Notes: generated from the sequence alone by a model not told the origin. A DNA stretch of 64,000 bases from Elizabethkingia meningoseptica_A (GCF_045762675.1 NZ_JBJDLK010000001.1:744001-808000), one strand, 5' to 3'; numbered from the stretch's first letter, positions 25,495 to 34,097 are shown. Program-made: numbers and translations.

Positions 25495-26013
25495 ATGGAA
25501 TTGGAGAAGAGAAAATATCCGATAGGAAAATTTGAGTCCCCCGGAGATTTTGATGAAAGTAAAATAAAAGGCTGGATTACAGTGATTAAAGACTTTCCTG
25601 TGAGAATTATAGGTCTTACAAAAGACCTTTCCAATTCACAACTGGACACTCCTTACAGAGAAAACGGATGGACAGTAAGACAGGTCGTACATCACTGTGC
25701 AGACTCACATATGAATGCCTTTATACGATTTAAGCTTTCTCTTACCGAAGATAAACCCATAATAAAACCTTATAGGGAAGATTTATGGGCAGAATTATCC
25801 GACACAAGACAGTTGGAAATACAACCTTCTCTAAGTATTATTGAAGGATTACACTTTCGCTGGGGAATTGTATTGGATAATATGCAGGCTGATGATTTTC
25901 ATAAAGTATTTATTCATCCTGAACATGGCACAGAGATTAAACTTTATACAGCTCTGTCAATGTATGACTGGCACTGCCGTCATCATTTGGGTCATATACA
26001 GCAAACCTTGTAA
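25495..26013 (+). CDS. YfiT-like DinB-superfamily bacillithiol transferase
   Basis: This 172-aa four-helix metal-binding protein belongs to the DinB superfamily. Its N-terminus YPIGKFESPGDFDESKI and the core WTVRQVVHHCADSHMNAF match the YfiT/BstA type, in which His ligands bind a divalent metal. The C-terminal HCRHHLGHI supplies further His ligands. Such proteins are thought to transfer bacillithiol to electrophiles. The next gene encodes the YtxJ bacillithiol redox protein 9 bp downstream, which strengthens the call. Confidence 0.85.
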   Translation: MELEKRKYPIGKFESPGDFDESKIKGWITVIKDFPVRIIGLTKDLSNSQLDTPYRENGWTVRQVVHHCADSHMNAFIRFKLSLTEDKPIIKPYREDLWAELSDTRQLEIQPSLSIIEGLHFRWGIVLDNMQADDFHKVFIHPEHGTEIKLYTALSMYDWHCRHHLGHIQQTL

Positions 26014-26022
26014 AAAAGAAAA

Positions 26023-26394
26023 ATGGGAATTTTTGATTTATTTAAAAATAAAGAAGAACTGAAAGACAGCCCCTGGCATATCATAGAGTCTGAGGCGGAA
26101 TTAAAACGGGCTATAGAAGAATCCTATCACCATAAAGTAGCTATTTTTAAACATTCTACGAGATGTTTTATTAGTAAAATGGTGCTGAAAAATTTTGAAA
26201 ACGGACTTCGGAATAGCACACCGTCTGATTATAAGTTTTATTATCTGGATTTATTGCAGTTTAAGCCACTTTCCAATAAAATTTCAGAAGATCTTATGAT
26301 AAGGCATGAAAGTCCCCAGCTAATTGTTTTGGAAGGCGGAAAAGCCATTTATAACGCCTCACACGAGAATATAAGTACAGATTTATTACCATAA
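26023..26394 (+). CDS. ytxJ: YtxJ-like bacillithiol-system redox protein
   Basis: This 123-aa thioredoxin-fold protein has a single active-site Cys in KHSTRCFISKM, the mark of the YtxJ family, a proposed monothiol bacilliredoxin. The fold continues with YYLDLLQFKPLSNKIS and the cis-Pro region HESPQLIVL. It lies between the YfiT-like gene and a Crp-type regulator, with gaps of 9 and 3 bp, so the three form an operon. Members of this family are known to occur with bacillithiol synthesis; no bsh gene is in the window. Confidence 0.85.
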   Translation: MGIFDLFKNKEELKDSPWHIIESEAELKRAIEESYHHKVAIFKHSTRCFISKMVLKNFENGLRNSTPSDYKFYYLDLLQFKPLSNKISEDLMIRHESPQLIVLEGGKAIYNASHENISTDLLP

Positions 26395-26397
26395 AGA

Positions 26398-26994
26398 ATG
26401 ATAACAGAGAATTTTTCAAAATATATTAAGAATCTTTTTGACATCCAGGACAGAGAAATAACATTCTGTGAGAGTTTTATAAAACTGAAGACAATTCCGA
26501 AGGGAAGAGTACTGGTGAGATCAGGAGAGGTGAATAAAGAGCTTTATTTTGTAGAGCAGGGATTACTGCGTCAGTATTTTGTAGATAAAAACGGGAAAGA
26601 ACATATCCTTTATTTTGCACCTGAAAACTGGTTGTTGGGAGATCGTAACAGCTCCTATTTTAATCTGCCGACGGAATTTACCATAGAAGCTATTGAAGAC
26701 ACCGTGGTGGTAATTCTGGAACCTGAATTTTTTATTAACTTGAGTAAAGAATATCAGAATGCCATTGCAAAGTCTGAATTCTTATTACACCGTCATATCC
26801 GGCAATTACAAACAAGAGTATCGCAGCTTTTAGGTGCCACTGCCGAAGAGCGTTATCTGGATTTTATAACAACCTATCCTAATCTTATGATGAGAGTTCC
26901 GCAATGGATGATCGCTTCTTATCTGGGAATAACTCCGGAAAGCTTAAGCAGAGTAAGGAGAGAACTGGCGAAGAAAAATTTTCTTCCGGGTTAA
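26398..26994 (+). CDS. Crp/Fnr-family transcriptional regulator
   Basis: This 198-aa protein has an N-terminal cyclic-nucleotide-binding-like beta barrel (LVRSGEVNKELYFVEQGLLRQYF) and a C-terminal winged helix (PQWMIASYLGITPESLSRVRREL). The canonical cAMP-binding RS/T residues are not evident, and there is no Fnr iron-sulfur Cys cluster, so the ligand is unknown. It is the third gene of the YfiT/YtxJ operon and may report thiol or redox state; that is inference from context. Confidence 0.88.
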   Translation: MITENFSKYIKNLFDIQDREITFCESFIKLKTIPKGRVLVRSGEVNKELYFVEQGLLRQYFVDKNGKEHILYFAPENWLLGDRNSSYFNLPTEFTIEAIEDTVVVILEPEFFINLSKEYQNAIAKSEFLLHRHIRQLQTRVSQLLGATAEERYLDFITTYPNLMMRVPQWMIASYLGITPESLSRVRRELAKKNFLPG

Positions 26995-27007
26995 TTAATA
27001 CAGTACA

Positions 27008-27619
27008 ATGAAGAAATTATCACTCTTACTACTCGTGTTTATAGGTTTACTGAAAGCTCAGAAACTGACCCGGAATGAACTTTCAATTATTAACCAGGGA
27101 AATCCGGATACTGCTTTACCGATTTATCAGGTAACCGACCCGCAACAGGCAAAAACGCTGTTAAGCCTCTCATCCGAAATCGATCCGAAAGATCCCCATA
27201 CAGAGACTCTGGTTAAACGAATGAAATTGTCACTTCTTTCAACTGACGGCGGTGTGGGAATTGCCGCGCCACAGGTAGGAATTAACAGAAAAATAATATG
27301 GGTTCAACGGTTTGATAAAGGAGGAAAGCCTCTGGAATATTTTATTAATCCGGTGATATTATGGCATTCGGACCTTAAAAATCTGGGACCGGAAGGCGAT
27401 TTATCCATTCCTGATTTCAGAGATGTATTTTACCGGAGTAAAGTCATTCAATTGGAATATTCAGATCTTAAAGGAAAAAAACATAAAGAGATGGTAGAAG
27501 GTTTTACAGCTGTTATTTTTCAGCACGAAATTGATCATCTTTCCGGTATTCTCATTTCCGATAAAAAAGAAAAAGAGAAAAATGACGTTTACAATAAAGT
27601 AGATGCCTATATTAAGTAA
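27008..27619 (+). CDS. Exported peptide-deformylase-like protein
   Basis: This 203-aa protein has a clear signal peptide (MKKLSLLLLVFIGLLKAQ). The deformylase fold shows motif 1 GVGIAAPQVG and motif 3 QHEIDHLSG (His173, Glu174, His177). Motif 2 reads EGDLS, so the metal-binding Cys of EGCLS is replaced by Asp131. Housekeeping deformylases are cytoplasmic and use that Cys. Export plus ligand change suggests an altered metalloenzyme, perhaps a periplasmic peptidase or amidase. It follows the Crp-like gene after 13 bp and may belong to the same operon. Confidence 0.8.
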   Translation: MKKLSLLLLVFIGLLKAQKLTRNELSIINQGNPDTALPIYQVTDPQQAKTLLSLSSEIDPKDPHTETLVKRMKLSLLSTDGGVGIAAPQVGINRKIIWVQRFDKGGKPLEYFINPVILWHSDLKNLGPEGDLSIPDFRDVFYRSKVIQLEYSDLKGKKHKEMVEGFTAVIFQHEIDHLSGILISDKKEKEKNDVYNKVDAYIK

Positions 27620-27657
27620 AAATTAAATTCATATACCAATTAAACAAATAACACATT

Positions 27658-27939
27658 ATGGAAATTAAACACAGAAGAGAAGGTTCAAAAGGAGTATTTG
27701 AAGCTATTGAATATGACAGAGTAGTAGGTATTATGACTTATTCTGTCGCAGGTGAAGATAAAATTATTATTGATCATACTGAAGTTGATGAAGCTTTTGG
27801 CGGAAGAGGAATAGGAAAGCAGCTGGTGAATAAAGGTGTTGAATATGCCAGAGAAAATAATATTAAAATTATTCCGCTATGTCCGTATGCTAAAAGAGTT
27901 TTAGAAGGATCGGATGAATATAAAGATATTTTAGCTTAG
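27658..27939 (+). CDS. Small GNAT-family N-acetyltransferase
   Basis: This 93-aa short-form GNAT protein (YidJ/Atat type) has the acetyl-CoA loop FGGRGIGKQLVNKGVEYAREN and the tail CPYAKRVLEGSDEYKDIL. Proteins of this size keep only the CoA-binding half of the fold. The substrate is unknown. It lies 38 bp after the exported deformylase-like gene and 4 bp before a membrane-protein gene. Confidence 0.85.
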   Translation: MEIKHRREGSKGVFEAIEYDRVVGIMTYSVAGEDKIIIDHTEVDEAFGGRGIGKQLVNKGVEYARENNIKIIPLCPYAKRVLEGSDEYKDILA

Positions 27940-27943
27940 TTTA

Positions 27944-28810
27944 ATGAGTTTTCACTACAGGGAAAAAGCAGTCAGAGGCTTTAGTGTCCATTTAGAAACG
28001 GTTGATCTCGACTGGTGGTTTTATCTTTTATCAGGTTTGGTTTCTATAGGACTTGCCCATAATTTTTTAAGGAAATCACAGAAAAATGCCGGCAGGTTTG
28101 ATTATTTAATCTCTTTATTATATTCATCAATTATAAGCTATATTGTCATTCTGTTTACAGTGCTTATCACAGGGGCTGTTGTGAAGCAGGTGCGTTATGA
28201 GTTTATGCTGCCCAAATATTCAGCAAAAATTATAGACCCGGCTTATAGCGTGACCGTGAATAATGATGATGGGATAACTAATGAATACAGACCTTTGGTC
28301 GGCTTTGCAGATGAACACCATCATATGATCAATATTCCATTAAATATGGCTCCGGAAAAGGCCTTTAAAAAAGACCGTTATATTGAAGTAGGGTATGAAG
28401 ACGGTATGAGCTCTGCTTATGCTCTTAATCCGAGAAGGTATATCATTTATTTTGGTGAGCTTATCTTTCTTGGGGTTTTCTATTCCGGACTTCTTTTTAT
28501 CATTGGCTACGGGTTGCATAATCAATACCTGAAAGACAGAGCCGCCACTTTTTCATTGGCGATTTTCGGATATATTATCATTCCGGGAATGATGGTGTTT
28601 ATGGCAGCGTTGATGTCGGAGGCCATGTTTGATAAACTAACCGGCAGTTCAAACATGAGCTGGGGTGGTTTTTTCATCTGTCTGTTTTTTGTTATTATTC
28701 TGGCAATTAGTCTGTATGGGTATTTTATGTTGATGTTTACTTTAAAACCTTTAAAAAGGAAAGGAATCGCAAGATCAGAGAATAATGAAAGCAAAAAAGT
28801 CAGCTTTTAG
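27944..28810 (+). CDS. Hypothetical membrane protein
   Basis: This 288-aa protein has about five hydrophobic segments. Two (about 24-42 and 61-86) flank a soluble region of about 80 residues (87-165), and the rest form a C-terminal membrane bundle. No conserved family is recognised. It starts 4 bp after the GNAT gene. Its stop codon lies inside a terminator hairpin shared with the convergent CoA-transferase gene. Confidence 0.65.
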   Translation: MSFHYREKAVRGFSVHLETVDLDWWFYLLSGLVSIGLAHNFLRKSQKNAGRFDYLISLLYSSIISYIVILFTVLITGAVVKQVRYEFMLPKYSAKIIDPAYSVTVNNDDGITNEYRPLVGFADEHHHMINIPLNMAPEKAFKKDRYIEVGYEDGMSSAYALNPRRYIIYFGELIFLGVFYSGLLFIIGYGLHNQYLKDRAATFSLAIFGYIIIPGMMVFMAALMSEAMFDKLTGSSNMSWGGFFICLFFVIILAISLYGYFMLMFTLKPLKRKGIARSENNESKKVSF

Positions 28811-28820
28811 CTGACTTTTT
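28794..28820. terminator. Bidirectional terminator overlapping a stop codon
   Basis: A perfect 12-bp stem AAAAAGTCAGCT / AGCTGACTTTTT with a TTT loop. The TAG of the membrane-protein gene (28808-28810) is inside the hairpin. A T-run lies on the 3' side in both directions, serving the convergent CoA-transferase gene as well. Confidence 0.8.
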
Positions 28821-28837
28821 ACTTTTTATCTTGTGAA

Positions 28838-29494
28838 TCAGAATACCATTTCCGGTATATTTTCATCCGCATAAAGCTTTCCGGCAGTTGCGGCTTTTAT
28901 TTCTTCAATTGTTACGCCCGGCGCTCTTTCCAGTATTTTAAATCCTCCTTCAGGTAATACTTCGTAAACGCCTAATTCTGTGACAATTTTCTTAATACAT
29001 TTTACACCGGTAAGCGGCAGTGTGCATTCCTGCAGCAATTTGCTTTCACCATGTTTATTAACCTGTTGCATGGCAACGATAATATTTTTAGCAGAAGCAA
29101 CAAGATCCATTGCGCCACCCATTCCTTTTACCATTTTTCCCGGAATTTTCCAGTTGGCAATATCTCCGTTTTCCGAAACTTCCATTGCACCAAGAATCGT
29201 TAAGTCTACTTTCTGGGCACGGATCATGCCGAAGCTCATGGCAGAATCAAAAACTGCTGAGCCGGGCAGGGTAGTGATGGTTTGTTTTCCGGCATTAATA
29301 AGGTCCGGATCTTCCTCTCCTTCAAAAGGAAAAGGACCCATTCCCAGTAAACCGTTTTCGGATTGTAAAACAACATTAATGCCTTCCGGAATATAATTAG
29401 CCACTAATGTCGGAATACCAATTCCAAGGTTAACATAGCTGTTGTTTTTTATTTCTTTTGCAATACGCTGTGCAATTTGTTCTTTGGTTAGCAT
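28838..29494 (-). CDS. 3-oxoacid CoA-transferase, subunit B
   Basis: This 218-aa B subunit of a succinyl-CoA:3-oxoacid CoA-transferase moves CoA to acetoacetate in ketone-body or acetoacetate use. The catalytic glutamate lies in the SENGLLGMGP motif, preceded by YVNLGIGIPTLVANYIP. Other family marks are GSAVFDSAMSFGMIR and DLVASAKNIIVAMQQ. The A subunit gene lies directly upstream on the same strand, separated by a 67-bp AT-rich repeat spacer. Confidence 0.93.
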   Translation of the reverse strand: MLTKEQIAQRIAKEIKNNSYVNLGIGIPTLVANYIPEGINVVLQSENGLLGMGPFPFEGEEDPDLINAGKQTITTLPGSAVFDSAMSFGMIRAQKVDLTILGAMEVSENGDIANWKIPGKMVKGMGGAMDLVASAKNIIVAMQQVNKHGESKLLQECTLPLTGVKCIKKIVTELGVYEVLPEGGFKILERAPGVTIEEIKAATAGKLYADENIPEMVF

Positions 29495-29561
29495 CTTTAA
29501 TAATTTGAAAATTTGGCAATTTGAAAATTTGAATATATATCAGATTTTCAAATCATTATTA

Positions 29562-30260
29562 CTATTTCTTTCTCACTGTTCTTTGCTCTATCCTCTTTTC
29601 ATAATGATCTCCCTGGAATATTCTGTGTACATAGATTCCGGGGGTATGAATTTCATCCGGGTTCAGTTCACCCACTTCCACCAGTTCTTCAACTTCAGCG
29701 ATGGTTATCTTTCCCGCCATAGCCATTACCGGATTAAAATTTCGGGAAGTAGATCGGAAAATAAGATTTCCGGCGGTATCACCTTTCCATGCTTTTACAA
29801 TGGCAAAATCGGCATCAAAAGCATATTCCAGCAGGTAGTCTTTTCCATTGAAATTTCTAATCTCTTTTCCTTCCGCAACTTCAGTTCCCACACCCGCAGG
29901 TGTATAAACAGCGGGCATTCCGTAACCGGCAGCCATACATCTTGTTGCCAACGTTCCCTGCGGAATTAATTCAACTTCAAGTTCACCACTTAATAACTGG
30001 CGTTCAAATTCAGCATTTTCACCTACATAAGATGAAATCATTTTCTTTATTTGTCTTTTATGAAGGAGCAGACCCAGACCAAAATCATCAACACCAGCAT
30101 TATTAGAAATACAGGTAAGGTCTTTTACTTCTTTTTTTACAAGCTCGGCAATACAGTTTTCGGGAATTCCGCATAAACCAAAGCCACCGAGCATAATGGT
30201 CATTCCGTCCTGAATTCCGTCACAGGCTTCCTGTACATTTTTTACGGTTTTATTTATCAT
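29562..30260 (-). CDS. 3-oxoacid CoA-transferase, subunit A
   Basis: This 232-aa A subunit is the partner of the downstream B subunit. Family marks are GMTIMLGGFGLCGIPENCI near the N-terminus, ISNNAGVDDFGLGLLL, and VGTEVAEGKEIR. Together the two form the heterodimeric transferase. An M42 peptidase gene on the same strand ends 26 bp upstream, so a three-gene transcript is possible. Confidence 0.93.
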   Translation of the reverse strand: MINKTVKNVQEACDGIQDGMTIMLGGFGLCGIPENCIAELVKKEVKDLTCISNNAGVDDFGLGLLLHKRQIKKMISSYVGENAEFERQLLSGELEVELIPQGTLATRCMAAGYGMPAVYTPAGVGTEVAEGKEIRNFNGKDYLLEYAFDADFAIVKAWKGDTAGNLIFRSTSRNFNPVMAMAGKITIAEVEELVEVGELNPDEIHTPGIYVHRIFQGDHYEKRIEQRTVRKK

Positions 30261-30286
30261 TATCAGATTTATTGGGGTTTATATTT

Positions 30287-31360
30287 TTAGTAATACTTAA
30301 GGTTCATGTCTGGTTTTATTTTCAGCAATGTTTCATAGATCAGCTGAATAACATTCCCTACATCTTCCTTGCTTACCATTTCTACTGTGGTATGCATATA
30401 TCGTAAAGGTAATGAAATTAATGCAGAAGGAACACCGCCGTTGGAATGTGCGAAAGCATCGGTGTCAGTCCCCGTAGCACGGCTTGCAGCTGCTCTCTGA
30501 AATGGTATTTTCTTCTTTTTTGCCGTATCAATAATCAATTCACGAATTGTGTGGTGTACACTTGGAGCAAAGAAAACAACCGGTCCGTTTCCACATTTCT
30601 GATCACCCTCTTTTTTCTTTTCAATCATTGGGGTAGTAGTGTCGTGCGTAACATCTGTTACAATAGCAATATTAGGTTTTATTGTGTCTGCTATCATTTC
30701 AGCACCATATAATCCCACTTCTTCCTGTACCGAATTGGTAATGTAAAGACCAAACGGAAGTTTTTTCTTGTTTTCCTGTAAAAGTCTTGCAACTTCGGCG
30801 ATCATAAAACCTCCGATACGGTTGTCCAGTGCCCTGCAAACAAAATACCTGTCATTAAGTTCAAAGAAAGTATCCGGATAGGTGATCATACAGCCCACAT
30901 AAATACCCAGGTCTTCAACTTCCTGCTTTGAAGTAGCGCCGCAATCGATAAATATATTGTCCAGTTTCGGAGTAGGTTCATTCTGATTAGCACGCGTATG
31001 AATCGCAGGCCAGCCAAAAACACCTTTTACAATACCTTTCTCTCCGTGAATATCAACTACTTTTGACGGGGCGATTACCTGATCGGAGCCACCGTTACGG
31101 ATAACGTAAATAAAACCATCATCTGTAATATAATTAACATACCATGAGATTTCGTCGGCATGAGCTTCTATAACTACTTTAAACTCAGCTTCAGGGTTGA
31201 TGATGCCATAAGCTGTACCATAGTTGTCAACTTCAATTTTGTCTACATAGGGTTTAATGTACTCTGTCCATATTTTTTGTCCGTTATGCTCGAAACCTGT
31301 TGGAGATGAAGTGTTTAAGTATTTTTCTAAAAATTTAATAGAGGTCTTGTTAAATTTCAT
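30287..31360 (-). CDS. M42-family metallopeptidase (glutamyl aminopeptidase/endoglucanase-like)
   Basis: This 357-aa cytoplasmic co-catalytic metal aminopeptidase has metal ligands in EAHADEISW, in the CRALDNRIGG Asp and in the SVQEEVGLYGA glutamates. The last His is in the HTTVEMV segment. M42 enzymes form tetrahedral dodecamers and trim peptides. It probably leads the minus-strand unit with the CoA-transferase genes, though no metabolic link is obvious. Confidence 0.92.
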   Translation of the reverse strand: MKFNKTSIKFLEKYLNTSSPTGFEHNGQKIWTEYIKPYVDKIEVDNYGTAYGIINPEAEFKVVIEAHADEISWYVNYITDDGFIYVIRNGGSDQVIAPSKVVDIHGEKGIVKGVFGWPAIHTRANQNEPTPKLDNIFIDCGATSKQEVEDLGIYVGCMITYPDTFFELNDRYFVCRALDNRIGGFMIAEVARLLQENKKKLPFGLYITNSVQEEVGLYGAEMIADTIKPNIAIVTDVTHDTTTPMIEKKKEGDQKCGNGPVVFFAPSVHHTIRELIIDTAKKKKIPFQRAAASRATGTDTDAFAHSNGGVPSALISLPLRYMHTTVEMVSKEDVGNVIQLIYETLLKIKPDMNLKYY

Positions 31361-31405
31361 ATAATTAAGGTATGATTTTTGTTATACGTCTGTATTCGTA
31401 AAAAT

Positions 31406-32125
31406 ATGAAAAATTATAGAATTTTAAGCCTGATTTGCTTTTGCATGACAATTTTGACGTATAGTCAGATTAAAGATACATTGAACATTGGTGATTTAGG
31501 TGGTAAAGGGGTTAAAACACAGGTTGACAAAGACGGCCGAAAATATTATTGGGACGATAAATTACAGGCCAAAATATATACAGAGGAAAATGGAGATAAG
31601 CTCATCGAAATGGATGAAATTAAGCTTATTAACAAACCTCACTTCAACAATCAGTTGGACCGTAATTACTATGATTTTCTGAATAAAAAATTGTTCAGAG
31701 TTTATCCTTTGTTTGTAAATGCACTGGAACAATACAGAAGTTTACAGACTGATATGGAAAAAGTAGCTGAAGATGACAGAAGGGCTTATGCAAGGAAAAG
31801 ACAGAACGAACTGGCGGACCGTTATGAAGCACGATTAAGAGACTTAACTGAAACAGAAGGGCAGGTGTTTGCTAAATTAATGAACAGGGCTACAGGTAAA
31901 ACTATTTTTACAATTATTAAAGACCTTAGAGGCGGATGGGTTGCTTTCTGGTGGAATCTTAAAGGTAAAGCAGCCAATATAGAGCTTAAAAGAGAATACA
32001 ATCCTTATCTGAACAGAGATGATGAATTTATAGAATCATTACTCCTGTCCAACTGGAATTACGGTTATCTTACTCCTTATCCCGGATATAAAGATTTTAA
32101 AGTAAAAAAATCAGATGATGATTAA
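31406..32125 (+). CDS. DUF4294-family exported protein
   Basis: This 239-aa protein has a signal peptide (MKNYRILSLICFCMTILTYSQ). The DUF4294 region lies about residues 60-205 and includes LRDLTETEGQVFAKLMNR and the aromatic RGGWVAFWWN. The family is confined to Bacteroidetes and has no known function. The ATG at 31406 is chosen because it opens the signal peptide; a TTG 27 bases upstream would spoil it. A terminator follows. Confidence 0.82.
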   Translation: MKNYRILSLICFCMTILTYSQIKDTLNIGDLGGKGVKTQVDKDGRKYYWDDKLQAKIYTEENGDKLIEMDEIKLINKPHFNNQLDRNYYDFLNKKLFRVYPLFVNALEQYRSLQTDMEKVAEDDRRAYARKRQNELADRYEARLRDLTETEGQVFAKLMNRATGKTIFTIIKDLRGGWVAFWWNLKGKAANIELKREYNPYLNRDDEFIESLLLSNWNYGYLTPYPGYKDFKVKKSDDD

Positions 32126-32137
32126 TAAAACTTATAG

Positions 32138-32165
32138 AAGCCTTTCAGAAATGAAAGGCTTTTCT
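32138..32165 (+). terminator. Terminator after the DUF4294 gene
   Basis: A 10-bp stem AAGCCTTTCA / TGAAAGGCTT with a GAAA loop, followed by TTCTTTT. Confidence 0.8.
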
Positions 32166-32169
32166 TTTA

Positions 32170-32177
32170 TATCTTTG
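32170..32177 (+). promoter_or_regulatory. -7 box before the S1/P1 nuclease gene
   Basis: TATCTTTG matches TAnnTTTG, 23 nt before the ATG. Confidence 0.5.
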
Positions 32178-32200
32178 TCTCCGAAAATTAATATAGTAGT

Positions 32201-32992
32201 ATGAAACGAATTTTTAGCAGGTTATTATTCTGCGCATTCGCACTAACCTCTGTGCATACTTTTGCCTGGGGACTTACAGGACACCGTATTATTGCTGAAA
32301 TTGCGGAAAACCACCTTAATGGTAAAGCAAAAAGGCATTTAAAGCAGCTTTTCGGAAAGGAAAGAATGGCTTACTGGGCTAACTGGCCGGATTTTATTAA
32401 ATCCGATACAACAGGTGTATGGAAATCATCATCTGTATGGCATTATGTAAACATCGATCCTCAGCCGGATTTTAAAGCTTTTAAAGATGCTTTGACGGCT
32501 CAGGCAGGCCCAACAATGTATACTCAGATTAAAACACTTTCTGAGCAGGTTAAAAGTGATAAAACTTCAGCTAAGGATAAGAAAATTGCATTAATCTTTC
32601 TTATCCATATTATGGGAGATTTAGCGCAGCCTATGCATACAGGAAGAGCAGGAGATCTGGGAGGAAATAAAATAGATGTGACTTATTTCGGAAAGAAAAC
32701 CAATCTGCACAGTATATGGGATAGTGATCTTATTGATTCTCAGAAATACAGTTATACTGAATTTGCCAAGCTTCTGGATATTAAATCAAAAGATGAAGTG
32801 AAGAAAATTCAGGGAGGTACACTGGAAGAGTGGATTTATGAGACCCATAAATTAGCAAATAATATATACATCAATACACCAGCTGGTTCTAACCTTAGCT
32901 ATGGGTATGGTTATAAATATGATGCACTTTTGGAGCAACAACTTCTTAACGGAGGGCTAAGACTTGCGAAAGTACTGAACGATTTATTTTAA
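32201..32992 (+). CDS. S1/P1-family nuclease, secreted
   Basis: This 263-aa zinc nuclease or phospholipase-C-fold enzyme has a signal peptide ending TFA. Mature Trp1 begins WGLTGHRI, where the N-terminal Trp and the following His act as zinc ligands. Further ligands are in ANWPDFIKSD, WHYVNIDP, LIHIMGDLAQPMHTG and NLHSIWDSDLID. S1/P1 enzymes cut single-stranded nucleic acids and 3'-nucleotides, here probably in the periplasm or outside the cell. Its 3' end overlaps the convergent Nudix gene by 9 bp. Confidence 0.93.
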   Translation: MKRIFSRLLFCAFALTSVHTFAWGLTGHRIIAEIAENHLNGKAKRHLKQLFGKERMAYWANWPDFIKSDTTGVWKSSSVWHYVNIDPQPDFKAFKDALTAQAGPTMYTQIKTLSEQVKSDKTSAKDKKIALIFLIHIMGDLAQPMHTGRAGDLGGNKIDVTYFGKKTNLHSIWDSDLIDSQKYSYTEFAKLLDIKSKDEVKKIQGGTLEEWIYETHKLANNIYINTPAGSNLSYGYGYKYDALLEQQLLNGGLRLAKVLNDLF

Positions 32993-33406
32993 GAACTTTT
33001 CTTTGGCCTTTTCGAATACGATGTGGTCAATAGGAAGCTGAAAAGGATTAGAAGCCGAAATGGGTAACCATTCGGCTTTTTCTATTTCCGAATCCAATAC
33101 CCTGAAATTTTCAGGATCCGTAATTTTTACCAGATAATAAACTGTCATAAGCTGCTCATTGTCCCGGAATCTGGATTGCATAAAGCCCTCCTGTGTATAG
33201 AAATGTTCCAGAACTTCAATTTTAACATTCAGCTCTTCCAAAAATTCTCTGTGAAGACAATCGATAATCCCTTCACCAAATTCAAGGCCGCCACCGGGAA
33301 GCTTGATAAGCTTTTCACCGGCATAGCTTTCAAAAAGCGTTAATATTTTCTGATCTTCTATGCACAATGCATAAACCCGTATATTGAATCTGTCTATTTT
33401 TTCCAT
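32984..33406 (-). CDS. Nudix hydrolase
   Basis: This 140-aa protein has the Nudix box GGGLEFGEGIIDCLHREFLEEL, matching GX5EX7REUXEEXGU. It should hydrolyse a nucleoside-diphosphate-linked substrate in the cytoplasm; the substrate is not predictable. Its start overlaps the end of the upstream MnmD-like gene by 13 bp, so the two are translationally coupled. Confidence 0.9.
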   Translation of the reverse strand: MEKIDRFNIRVYALCIEDQKILTLFESYAGEKLIKLPGGGLEFGEGIIDCLHREFLEELNVKIEVLEHFYTQEGFMQSRFRDNEQLMTVYYLVKITDPENFRVLDSEIEKAEWLPISASNPFQLPIDHIVFEKAKEKFLK

Positions 33407-34068
33407 GCGTTAATCATTTCACGTTTACCTTTCGGACCTTCCAGTTTTTCAACTTCAAAGTTAAGTCCTTTTAATATTCTCTGAAGACTTCCTTTTGAAG
33501 AATATGTTGTAAATAATCCATCGGGAGCCATTTTTTCTGCAACCATTTTTACCAGTGGTTCTTCCCATAAATCGGGTTGTACACGTGCACCAAAACAATC
33601 AAAGTATACGAGATCAACAGGTGGTAGCTCCATGTTTTTCAGATTGAAAAAATCATCTTCTATTTTTTGAAGATAAAATTCCCGGTGAATATTTTCTAAT
33701 TTTTCCCAGTCTGTGTGGTGTATTTTATTGAAAGCCTCTTTAATAGTAGTTTCATCAAAAAAACGATCATATTCCAGGCTAAGTGCTTCTTCTGGTTTCA
33801 GGGGATATTTTTCTAAAGAATAGTAATTTATTTTATGACAAAAATCAGTTTTTAAATATTCATCTAATGTTACCAAAACGTTAAGTCCTGTTCCAAAACC
33901 GAGCTCTAAAATATTAATTTCATATTTATTAACTCTTTTTATTCCGTTTTTAATAAATACGTGTTTGGCTTCCTGTAGTGCTCCGTGGTGGGAATGGTAA
34001 GTCTCGTTTAAACTGTTTACATGCAGGGTTTTACTTCCGTCTTGCGTGGTTTGTAGCGTTCTGAGCAT
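33394..34068 (-). CDS. mnmD: tRNA 5-methylaminomethyl-2-thiouridine methyltransferase (MnmD-type)
   Basis: This 224-aa SAM-dependent methyltransferase corresponds to the N-terminal half of bifunctional MnmC. It completes the mnm5s2U34 wobble modification. Family marks are NETYHSHHGALQEAKHVFI and the SAM loop ILELGFGTGLNVL. The catalytic region VYFDCFGARVQPDLW is followed by TYSSKGSLQRIL. The FAD-oxidase half of MnmC is absent, as in other stand-alone MnmD proteins. Confidence 0.87.
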   Translation of the reverse strand: MLRTLQTTQDGSKTLHVNSLNETYHSHHGALQEAKHVFIKNGIKRVNKYEINILELGFGTGLNVLVTLDEYLKTDFCHKINYYSLEKYPLKPEEALSLEYDRFFDETTIKEAFNKIHHTDWEKLENIHREFYLQKIEDDFFNLKNMELPPVDLVYFDCFGARVQPDLWEEPLVKMVAEKMAPDGLFTTYSSKGSLQRILKGLNFEVEKLEGPKGKREMINAWKK

Positions 34069-34097
34069 GAATATTTTTTATCAAAGATAATTAAATT

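Noticed and set aside
29442..29969. 175-residue plus-strand open frame
   Set aside because: It runs antisense across the start of subunit B and much of subunit A, both of which have clear motifs; no ribosome site or family is visible.
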